Shown here one piece after another: positions 12,001 to 20,500 of a stretch of DNA of 64,000 nucleotides. Both the position numbers and the translations under genes were made by a program. How positions within the stretch are numbered: the stretch's first letter is position 1; each line of letters starts with the position of its first letter. Source of the stretch: Hydractinia symbiolongicarpus (taxonomy: Eukaryota > Cnidaria > Hydrozoa > Anthoathecata > Hydractiniidae); NCBI RefSeq assembly GCF_029227915.1, contig NC_079877.1, forward strand, positions 3,844,001 through 3,908,000, given 5' to 3'. The notes below the pieces were generated by a model that ran no database searches, was not told the DNA's origin, and worked only from the letters and a program-made list of their open reading frames with translations.

Positions 12001-13360
12001 TTAGCCTCCATTTATAGAAGACAACACATCAATGACTGTTATTTACTGATGTTTGTAAACAAAACTCTTTCTTTTAGGAATATAGCAAAGCATTGAAGTA
12101 TGTGAAACGACTGTTGATAATAGAACCAAGCAACCATCAAGCAAAAGATTTAGAAAATTCAATAGAGAAAAAAATGAAGTCGGGTGAGATATCTGAATTT
12201 TGTTTTTGACAGGACTTTGTTAAATGGGACACTGCAACTTTTAGCAGGCTTCCCGCTTAAGTAAACTTTTGTAAAAATATTATGGTATGGAGGAAAAATG
12301 GGGCCAACAAAAACATTGTTGAAAAAAGTTTTACATAAAGGCCAATGTCCAAACACAGAAAACGTTCCGCGGACCGGACTAAATCAAACCAAAACAAAGC
12401 TTTGCCCATGCTCATTGTTAGCTTATTACACAATCGAAACGGAAAAATTGTCCAGTTTGAGAAACCAGAAAAAAGTTGAAATGTTTTAATTTTTTTCTGG
12501 TCCGCGGAGTGACTAGCATTTTTGAGCAATAACAAGCTACCAAAAAAATCAAGTGACATCAACAAACTACCGACGGCAGCTAGCACATGGTTTTCATCCA
12601 CATTATGTTGTTGTTATCGTTGTAGCAACGTAGAAATGAATTGTCGCTCTTCAACGTACTGGAACAGAACGGAACGGGATGGAACAGATTTTATTCGTTA
12701 TCCGGCCCGGTTTTCCATGTGTGGACCTTAATACACATTACTCGTTACTTCTTCCTAACAACTGAAAACGTTGCCTATATACGTTCTCCTCAAAAAAGTC
12801 CATGTTGCCCAGTGTACCACTTAGCAGTATTCTACTGTAATTGGAAAAATATCCTCCTGTCCTGGCGTTGTTTCTTTTGGGTGGGAAATTAAAACGAAAA
12901 AGGCGTTAATACGCCAACATTATCAAAAGCGAATGGACTACTTGATCTTTACAGAAAAGACGAATGTTTGTGTGACAAATATTTTGTGAATCCAAACAGC
13001 TATATACCAAGGAAAAATATTCATGATATAGGACTAAAAACCACTGAGCTATGCCTTGATTGCTGTATTGTCTTCGGTGGGCGTTAAACTTGTTTTGTAC
13101 GCCCATTGGCGTTTAAGGGCGTTTATTAAAGAGAATACAGCATAGTCGTGTCTGACATCTTTGAACGCAAAACCATAAATGTTGAGGATATTTTTCCATC
13201 AATTAATTTACGGATAATACTTCGTTTTTGTTCACACAATCTATATCATGAATTTATTTTTCCTTCTTCAGATGGTATTTTGGGAATGGCTATGGTTGGT
13301 GGTGCAGCCTTAGTTGCTGCATTAGTTGGCGCCGCTTTCGTCAAACGTGGTGGAAGTTGA
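3005..13360 (+). CDS. FIS1: Mitochondrial fission 1 protein (FIS1), five exons
   Basis: Coding exons are 3005-3052, 11115-11247, 11527-11597, 12078-12183 and 13272-13360, joined at GT-AG sites with matching phase, giving 148 residues; the family is about 150. FIS1 is a tail-anchored outer mitochondrial and peroxisomal membrane protein with a TPR-like helical bundle facing the cytosol. Seen here: the N-terminal arm (MTENFIKDYISEDDLL), the hallmark FEYAWCLIRTQYKDDI block in exon 2, the QRDYLFF segment in exon 3, the YSKALKYVKRLL TPR helix in exon 4, and a C-terminal anchor (GMAMVGGAALVAALVGAAF) followed by the basic tail KRGGS. The start fits because the first 16 residues align with the family N-terminus. 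Intron 1 is about 8 kb and full of repeats. Two more frame-compatible terminal exons follow downstream. An AATAAA at 13536-13541 can end this form. Confidence 0.93.
3147..3500 (-). mobile_element. tRNA-derived SINE (family 1), near full length
   Basis: About 350 bp in FIS1 intron 1, reading on the minus strand. Its 5' end (at 3500) has a tRNA-like head with a pol III A box (TAGATTAGTGGTTATAGC) and a good B box (GGTTCGATTCC). Its 3' end is a (TCTA)n tail seen here as TAGATAGATAGA. Other copies in the window are at 7213-7302, 18321-18688, 24240-24933 and 49381-49516. Confidence 0.9.
3643..3731. mobile_element. Short palindromic MITE-like repeat
   Basis: A roughly 90-bp block that begins GGGGCCTTCAAAAAT and ends near GGGGCCCAAAAATTTTTTT. 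A related block lies in reverse orientation at 21420-21494. Shared ends and small size suggest a non-autonomous element. No transposase is present and no superfamily is assigned. Confidence 0.5.
3796..4224. mobile_element. MITE with about 30-bp terminal inverted repeats
   Basis: The left end reads CCATCAAAAATATGTTGTGT; the right end near 4195-4221 is the reverse complement of the same string with few changes. The interior holds a GGGC-rich simple repeat (about 3856-3893). A diverged relative lies at 21814-22270. The short open frames inside are by-products of the repeat. Superfamily not resolved. Confidence 0.7.
5092..5129. repeat. CTT-rich microsatellite
   Basis: Run of CTT/CCT trinucleotides in FIS1 intron 1. 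Its flank, with an inverted GGATTACATCC next to it, resembles the A-rich tail of a transposed copy, but I could not define an element. Confidence 0.7.
5697..5789 (+). mobile_element. 5'-truncated LINE, 3' end only
   Basis: Nearly identical to the last stretch of the LINE at 20885-20975, including GATTGGAAGAGGGTCATTAA, the CCATGCTAGCATGGAAAAC palindrome and a degenerate TGATGA tail. Only the final part of the ORF and the 3' tail are present, as expected from abortive target-primed reverse transcription. Confidence 0.88.
6000..6790. repeat. Dispersed repeat with internal subrepeats
   Basis: Contains three to four diverged subrepeats of roughly 110-130 bp with the core TTTACCTGTACTAAG, followed by a unique part with CAGTTACTTGTGGCTTAA. 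The same order recurs at about 61980-62480, some 55 kb away. No coding sequence or clear termini are seen, so it could be part of a larger element or an old satellite-like unit. Confidence 0.65.
6968..8060 (-). pseudogene. Decayed LINE reverse transcriptase fragment
   Basis: Minus-strand remains of the same non-LTR family as 19723-20980. In several frames it shows the linker before the RT (VFKTAEQMKKTNQDVVGEKC), the RT fingers (AVIRKLKIGKAAG-like and IPSEWQSSVIVNCFKGKGD) and the palm start (AFVDLKKTFDRVARKVIW). It is broken by frameshifts and by a SINE scrap at 7213-7302. At its 3' end the sequence jumps from the GVDEWL segment to the segment encoding LVVGK and then to a TGATGACGATGATG tail, so the catalytic YADD block is missing. 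It lies in FIS1 intron 1, antisense to the gene. Confidence 0.88.
7213..7302 (-). mobile_element. SINE family 1 copy with internal deletion
   Basis: Retains about 60 bp of the SINE 3' end and about 28 bp of the tRNA-like 5' end (AGTACGAGAGCTA and CTACGGCACCAC), with everything between them lost. It sits inside the minus-strand LINE fragment. Confidence 0.8.
8330..8440 (+). mobile_element. Diverged SINE family 1 relic
   Basis: Parts such as GGTTATAACTCTCAC, GTGCCGGAGGTCAAAGTTCG and GATTTAATGGGTGAGTGTAA follow the order of the SINE head. The B box is decayed and no tail is visible. Confidence 0.55.
10380..10920. repeat. TTTCGCGAA-rich repeat
   Basis: Contains many TTTCGCGA or CGCGAAA words in both orientations in otherwise AT-rich DNA. 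The minus strand encodes a short acidic stretch around 10620-10720. Comparable blocks occur at 29150-29525, 30590-30895 and 56130-56390. Probably non-autonomous DNA transposon copies; ends not defined. Confidence 0.45.
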
Positions 13361-13566
13361 ATTTTTCAAAGAACGTTATAGCAAATTCGGATTATCAATA
13401 TTTTTAGAAAAAGAAATTTGAATTTCCTATAGAAAGTGTTTATGTTTTGCAATATAGAATGTTTTATATTATTATGGAGGAAATGAATAAGCCCACTCAT
13501 TTTGTTTTTGTTCTGCGTTCTACACGCTTCATTCAAATAAATTGTCCTTTTTTTATTTCGCTACAG

Positions 13567-13673
13567 ATGCACTAAAGGGTGTTGCAATCGCCGGAGGTGC
13601 ACTTCTTGGTGGCTTTATCGGTGTCGTCGGAACGGCTGCTTATCTTGGTTATAAATTTGTAAAAAGAAATTAA
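13567..13673 (+). CDS. FIS1: Alternative FIS1 terminal exon b (tail anchor)
   Basis: Preceded by a pyrimidine-rich acceptor (CGCTACAG) and in the same phase as canonical exon 5, so exon 4 can splice to either. It encodes 34 codons after the split Asp codon: a glycine- and alanine-rich hydrophobic run (GVAIAGGALLGGFIGVVG) and a basic end, YKFVKRN, then TAA. Exon 5 likewise ends in AAFVKRGGS, so the shared FVKR suggests exon duplication. An AATAAA lies 8 bp past the stop (13682-13687), and another just before this exon could end the upstream form. Inferred role: a second membrane anchor that could alter membrane choice or hydrophobicity. Confidence 0.65.
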
Positions 13674-13803
13674 TTGTTCATAATAAATACATTTCTTGTT
13701 ATTTTTTATTATTGTTATTGTTTTTGGAACTATCTACTACTTTTGTTTCCATTAATACTACTCATGGTTGAATAATAAATATATAAAAGCGAGTTTATTC
13801 TAG

Positions 13804-13910
13804 GCTACGTTTCGGCAGCTACAGCTATCTATTTCTTTTACCGAAAACAGCCAATCACTTTCAATTTGAGTTATGTTGAAACGATTATTCAGGAAATGGA
13901 CAGAAAATAA
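13804..13910 (+). CDS. FIS1: Possible third FIS1 terminal exon c
   Basis: After a TTTATTCTAG acceptor the frame used by FIS1 exon 4 stays open for 34 codons, starting GYVSAATAIYFFYRKQ and ending QEMDRK before TAA. The hydrophobic run is shorter than in exons 5 and b, so as a lone anchor it is weak. The phase would also allow joining from exon b at a poor GTTATA donor. It could be chance. Confidence 0.3.
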
Positions 13911-14166
13911 ACTGCGTGTCTAAGTTCTCTAATTTGTCGTATTTTAAAGCAGAAAAGCGCACTTGGGTTAGGAATACTTCTTAGAGTACTTCAAATTGTT
14001 AGGGTAAATACAGCCAAAACGGTAAACTAACTTTGAAAATCAATTACGCATAAATGCACCCAAATTTTACAGGCCCTAAGTATCTAAATTATAAGATGAT
14101 CATGAAAATAGGAATAAAAAAATTGAGGTCAACATTTATTAGGAAATAATTTTTAGAAAATGTATG

Positions 14167-14716
14167 TACAGTTAACTTCCGGTGACTCGATCCGATGATT
14201 TCGACTTAACGAATGTTCAAGTTAAATGAACTTTCTTTTTGAAAGGTGGGGCAAGAGCAACCTCGTGTCCAGGACTTGTTAGGCTTTTTTTATTTAGATG
14301 GCCTACAAGTTGTTCAGGCGGTCCAATATAAAAGGCATAAAAAGTCCTAGGCACAGGTTGGAGCAACAGTTATCGGAAAAAGGTGGCGATGAAAGAGGCA
14401 TGCAAGTCCCTTGTACATTGAATTTTCCTTAACAGACAACATTATCTATTTATATTAATTCAGGAGTTAATTAAAACTAAAAACAAATATTAAAATCTGA
14501 CACTTATCTAGTCTGTGATTTCCTTTTTTCGAGTAAAAAGTTTGAGTTATCCGACGAATGGGGATGAGGGACGACAAATGGGTCGAGTTAACGAATGTTC
14601 GAGTTATCCGCGGTTCGAGTTAACAGAAGTATTTTGTCAGAAAGTATTACCGAAAGTTAAACGGACCAAAGAAAATAATTAGAGATGATTAAAATTCGAG
14701 TTATCTGGTGTTTTAA
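14167..14716. mobile_element. pogo-like MITE, copy 1 (right end lost)
   Basis: Left end TACAGTTAACTTCCGGTGAC, with internal CGAGTTATCCGCGG and TTCGAGTTAAC motifs like those near the ends of pogo-type elements. The right terminus is replaced by the repeat at 14717. Confidence 0.6.
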
Positions 14717-14953
14717 ACGGACAGGTTAATTTTAATACACCTTTTACCAATTCTATACTTATCCTTTACGACTATTTTTTCGACGGGTTAGCACACAATT
14801 TTTGCGTATATTTTTAGCGGGGTTTTTTTCGCTGATCAGCACCAAAAACATTTTCGGATAGTCACGTATGTAGTCATACAAGTTAGTTCGGCGCAAGCTA
14901 TTTGTTTTGCGCACCTTTTGAAAGAAATATTCCGCGCAAAACAAATGTTGCTT
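14717..14953. mobile_element. 240-bp dispersed repeat, copy 1
   Basis: Starts TAAACGGACAGGTTAATTTT and ends AAAACAAATGTTGCTT. A second copy differing at only a few positions lies at 17164-17405. It interrupts copy 1 of the tandem duplication. A short minus-strand frame is shared by both copies but resembles no family I know. Confidence 0.75.
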
Positions 14954-15230
14954 GTTGTTAAGGCTTATTGATCAATAAGATTAGTGATACTTTTAAAATA
15001 TCGCAAACATTACGCACTAAACATTGCTCCCAAACTTTGCACTGGCCTTTATTCCGTCAGCTATATCTTACTGAAGCGTTTTTTAAAATTTTTTAAATCT
15101 ATCGTCACAATTTGAAAAATGGGTTTTAAATATTTGTATCTAAGTATCTAAATTTTAAGATGATCATGAAAATAGGAATAAAAAAATTGAGGTCAACATT
15201 TATTAGGAAATAATTTTTAGAAAATGTATG

Positions 15231-15789
15231 TACAGTTAACTTCCGGTGACTCGATCCGATGATTTCGACTTAACGAATGTTCAAGTTAAATGAACTCCCT
15301 TTTTGAAAGGTGGGGCAAGAGCAACCTCGTGTCCAGGACTTGTTAGGCTTTTTTTATTTAGATGGCCTACAAGTTGTTCAGGCGGTCCAATATAAAAGGC
15401 ATAAAAAGTCCTAGGCACAGGTTGGAGCAACAGTTATCGGAAAAAGGTGGCGATGAAAAAGGCATGCAAGTCCCTTGTACATTGAATTTTCCTTAACAGA
15501 CAACATTATCTATTTATATTAATTCAGGAGTTAATAAAAACTAAAAACAAATATTAAAATCTGACACTTATCTAGTCTGTGATTTCCTTTTTTCGAATAA
15601 AAAGTTTGAGTTATCCGACGAATGGGGATGAGGGACGACAAATGGGTCGAGTTAACGAATGTTCGAGTTATCCGCGGTTCGAGTTAACAGAAGTATTTTG
15701 TCAGAAAGTATTACCGAAAGTTAAACGGACCAAAGAAAATAATTAGAGATGATTAAAATTCGAGTTATCTGGTGTTCGCGTTGACTGTA
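15231..15789. mobile_element. pogo-like MITE, copy 2 (complete)
   Basis: A 559-bp element beginning TACAGTTAACTTCC and ending GTTCGCGTTGACTGTA, so the outer ends are imperfect inverted repeats bounded by TA. No transposase. TA bounds and the CAGT-type ends fit the Tc1/mariner/pogo group. Confidence 0.65.
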
Positions 15790-16155
15790 TTTCAAAAAGT
15801 CAGTTGTACCAAGTCGCTACAAAAACAATTTCACTTTAACACTTCTTTAAGGAATTGTGGTTGTCAGAACTAATTTTTAGGCGTGAAACTAAAAACAGTT
15901 TCTTGGCTAGGCTATACAACATAGTATTTTAATGTTTTATTTTTCCATTTTCTTGTAAAACAATAAACACTAGTTATTTAAGGCTTATTGATCAATAAGA
16001 TTCGTGATACTTTTAAAATATCGCAAACATTACGCACCAAACATTGCTCCCAAACTTTGCACTGGCCTCTATTCCGTCAGCTATAACTGAAGCGTTTTTT
16101 AAAATTTTTTAAATCTATCGTCACAATTTGAAAAATGGGTTTTAAATATTTGTCG

Positions 16156-17163
16156 ACCCATAGTAACGAAATTTTAATTAGGACCGACGAAAACGTACAT
16201 AAACGATTCCCTTTTACGTACCTCTTTTAAAGATGTTCAAACTTTGTACAATGTGAACGGCTCGATGCAAAAGAAACTTGGAAAGACCTGGGGACGCGGT
16301 TGGAATGTGTTCTATCCGCTAAATTTTATAGCTACTCGCACAACATCATCCCCAGGGCATCTTGTATCTTTTGTGTTTGTCTCGCTGTCCCAATATAAAA
16401 AAGAAGCAACAGGCGCTAGGAACGAGGTTGCTTTTTGCAGTAAAAATATCGTTTTTTTGCAAAAGCTATTACTTAAAACTTTGCCCTTAGAGACCCAAAG
16501 ATGAAGGGTCAAAAGTATATCTTAGTAAAAAATTCCTGGAGAGAAGAATAAGATACAGAATCTACCAGTTACAATGCGGAGTCATTGTAATCTTATTTGT
16601 CAACTACTTAAAGCTCTGAAAGGGAGCGGGATTACAGAGGATAGCGCTGGGCGGGGAAACCAGTCCCAATATTAAATCTAAGCATAAATATAAAGCGTTT
16701 GTATGATGTCGCATCAAACGTTGCATGCGTTCACACAGCAAGCGATTTTTTTCATTTTAAACTTTGATGCATTTTTGAATAAAAGTGGAGTAAACTAGAC
16801 ACTGAAACGAAATTTTTTTTTGCTTTTGAAATGAAACTTATGTAACGGCTGCATCACAGTCGACGGCGGAAAAAAAATTTTCGCCCTCTAATATATTAAA
16901 AAGTTTCTTTCCATTTAAAAGTTAGAACATTTATCCGCCATGTAAAATCTGCAAATCAGCATATTCATTTTGTGCTATTTACGTTAGGGAGAAATGTTGA
17001 AATTCGTTGCACAGAATACACAAGAGCAGGTGGAAAGCCGGAACCATCACAACATTCAATTTCCCAGCGCACTCATTTACAAGGTCAGTTTTTTTAAATG
17101 CGCCAGTTGGAGAGAACAAGAAAGAATTTGAAGGCAAGTTATATTGGCCCGTTAAGAATCTCA
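16156..17163. other. Intergenic stretch without supported features
   Basis: The open frames at 16244-16504 (+) and on the opposite strand overlap each other, are not family-like and carry no splice context. GGGACGCGGTTGG and GGAACGAGGTTG look like fragments of small repeats. Nothing firmer is seen. Confidence 0.4.
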
Positions 17164-17405
17164 TTAAACGGACAGGTTAATTTTAATACACCTTTTACCA
17201 ATTCTATACTTATCCTTTACGACTATTTTTTCGACGGGTTAGCACACAATTTTTGCGTATATTTTTAGCGGGTTTTTTTTCGCTGATCAGCACCAAAAGC
17301 ATTTTCGGATGGTCACGTATGTAGTCATACAAGTTAGTTCGGCGCAAGCTATTTGTTTTGCGCATCTTTTGAAAGAAATATTCCGCGCAAAACAAATGTT
17401 GCTTT
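17164..17405. mobile_element. 240-bp dispersed repeat, copy 2
   Basis: Same sequence as 14717-14953 apart from scattered substitutions, in the same orientation. It lies just downstream of the ATP synthase subunit g stop codon. Confidence 0.75.
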
Positions 17406-17576
17406 TCCATCCAGTGCACCTTTTAACTGCAGACAAAATTTTTTTGATAGAATCTTTTCAAAAGTATTCTTCTCTGAAATGAGTAAAAACAATAACATTG
17501 AATATTCGAAAACATCTATATTTATATTCGTATTCATAAACATAATCACACGTAACCAGCATAAAATACAAAAATG

Positions 17577-20500
17577 TTATAATTTCGGGTTGTATCCAAT
17601 TATTGATCGCCTACCGATCATTTCACCAATGTAAAACCAGAAAGCTACTTCAACTACAACTAATCCCTTGGCGGCAAACTGATTCACGGTCATTTCTGAC
17701 ACCCGTTTCAAACTTTCTCCACTGATGATATCATTTTTCACTACGTTTGCTTGATGCAGAAACTCATTGGGAGCAGGTGGAGCAAGTTCGACGGATGCAT
17801 TTTTGGCAAAATTTTGTGCCTTGGGTTTCAAGACTCGACCAAATTTGGTAACAGCATCTAAAAATAATTTATGTAACTATAATGGTGCAAATTTACATCT
17901 GGGGAGAAAGTGTACATATAATAATAATTTATAATTTAATATAATTTGTTGGGTATTGCACACTCCTCAACATAGGCACTTTCACACAATTTTATTCCTC
18001 TTAATCTAGCATTTTTCTATTAGTCAGATATTATATACTTGTTTTATCATTCTTGACCAACTCAGATTAACAAATGCTTTATTGAAATGTGTGCCTCTGA
18101 CCCTATGTCTATATATGCGCATTTAATACTCAAATTTGCCTGGACATTGCCTGCAACTCTTTACAAGCACTTCTAAATTCAGAAGAATTGCCAAAAACTT
18201 ACAAAAGTCACAAAAACTAATTTTCCTAAACTTAATCCAATTACAGTAACTAACTTTGAACAGTTAATCCATATGGGAAAGTTTTTCATGAGAAGCTTAT
18301 AGAAATAAGGAAACTAATTGTGGCGCCGTAGATAGTGGCGCCGTAGATTAGTGGTTATAGCTCTCGTACTCTGTGCGGGAGACCGGGGTTCGATTCCTCT
18401 TGACGGCGATTCAACATGGGCGAGTGAATGTTACCATAGCCCCGGGTTAACCCAAGCCATGTGAGGGAAATTGGGAAGATGGCACACTGTGTGGGCCGTT
18501 GGATGTTGCCGGGAGTTGTCTAGTAGAGCGCGGGCTCTAATTGGGTCTGTGTAGCTCAAAATGAGCATTAAATACTCTAGGACTCTCCATCTACGCCATG
18601 GCCCCTCCTGGAAATAATAGACAGGGTATATCCCTCGATATTTGTGAGGCTAGCCATGTAAAATATGCACATCTATCTATCTATCTAATTTGCGCACCAT
18701 AGCTCAAAATTTCACTTCAGCTTACTGAGAGAAAAATGAATATCAAAATTGTCAAAAATTTCCAATCAGGAAGCTCAAAATAAGGCAACTTATCTGGCAT
18801 GTTGATAGCCTAATTAGAAGAGATAAATCGCCTAAATAGCTTATTACGTACTAATTAGACTGTAGAAGCCTAATAGACTACTTTTTGTGTGACATAGTTG
18901 ATTTGAGTTCATTTTGAGAATAGGCATGCAAGCACTTTTGCAAAGGCAAAAAAAAACAAGACTCACACAGGGTAAAATGGCTATTCAAGAAGATTAAATA
19001 TTTTTTGGGTAGCATAAGATCCAAGAGGAACTGGAATTGAATTTAACTATATTTTTCTATTCTCCTTAAAAAATGTCCCTAATTTTAGGCAAATTATTTC
19101 TTTTTGGATGGATTTCTTTGATTACTGTAGTCTGTTGTTTATATTTTCTACCTATAGAAATGCTCGCGCACGTGCGAAAAAACTGCAAACTTTTAAACTT
19201 TTGTGAAAAGTCATCTACTTGCCAGGTGAAGCAAAGTAATTATCAGTCTATTTTTTCACACAAAGGTAGCCATTCCACGGGACCCGTTGACGTCATTGAA
19301 AAAATTCGAAATTTATCTCAACTTTCTTGCGTTATATTTCATAAACCAATATAGCTTTTCTTGTGCTTTTTGCTGGTATATAACATGGAAAACCTGATTA
19401 ATCCGATTTTCAGCTACTTTTCATTAATCCAAACCAAATATGTTTTTTCGCGCAGAACAGGATTAGTTGGTGGTGAAGAATTTCAAGCAGGAAGCCTACC
19501 TGGATTCCTTTTTTCAATCTTAATTCCAGTTTTATGATTTAAGAAAACGAGGAACACGTTGGTAAACTTCGTTTTAGTCCATTTCATAAAATTATACACT
19601 TAATTTAATATTCAAATCTTTTGTAAACTTAAATTTTTAGATTTTTTTTTTCGAAAGCAGGGGTAGCAGGGGATATTTTCAACTATCAAACTATATTTTT
19701 GTCTTATTTTTGTCTTATTTTAGCTTTTGATAGAGTGCCACGTAAAGTTATTTGGTGGGCTATGAGAAAATTAGGTGTGGATGAGTGGCTAGTTACGATG
19801 GTACAGTCTATGTACAGCAATGCTAAAAGTCGTGTCAGGATTAACGATTCACTTAGTGATGAATTTAGTGTAAATGTTGGTGTACATCAGGGTTCTGTAC
19901 TTAGTCCTTTGTTGTTTATTCTAGTCTTAGAAGCGCTGTCGATGGAGTTCAGAACAGGTTGTCCATGGGAGTTATTGTATGCAGATGATTTGGTTCTCAT
20001 AGCAGAGTCGATGGAAGAATTAGTTGAAAAGTTTGAGAAGTGGAAGAAAGGACTAGAAGAGAAAGGGCTGAAGGTAAACACAGCAAAGTCTAAAGTCATG
20101 ATAAGTAGCATTGCAGCCAAGTGTGACCTTGTAGTTGGAAAGTGGCCTTGTGGAGTTTGCAGGAAAGGGGTTGGTAGTAACTCAATTTTTTGTCAGACTT
20201 GCAAGCATTGGGTACATAAGAAGTGCAGTAGTATTAGTGGAAGGTTAAGAGCTGACATGCAGTTTGTATGCAAGCGTTGCAAAGGTGAGATTATAGAGAA
20301 TGAAGTACTTCCAGCTTTAATGATGTACAACAGTGGCTCGTTAGAGATAGTTAAGAACTTCTGTTACTTAGGTGATATGTTGGGCAGTGAAAGGGGTGTT
20401 GGAAGAAGTGTTACTTGCAGGATAGGTTCTGCTTGGAAAAAGTTTAGAGAGTTACTTCCTTTATTGACTACCAGAGTCCTGTCAATTGAGGTAAAAGGTA

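Larger units (their letters stand above)
14080..16155. repeat. Tandem duplication of a roughly 1-kb block
   Basis: Two near-identical copies in direct orientation: 14080-15138 and 15141-16155. Each has a flank beginning AGTATCTAAATT, a MITE, and a last part containing AAGGCTTATTGATCAATAAG. Copy 1 has a 237-bp insertion (14717-14953) replacing the MITE end and following spacer; copy 2 keeps the complete MITE and spacer. The high identity suggests a fairly recent event. Confidence 0.85.

Noticed and set aside
16244-16512. Overlapping open frames on both strands
   Set aside because: They mirror each other and show no family motif.
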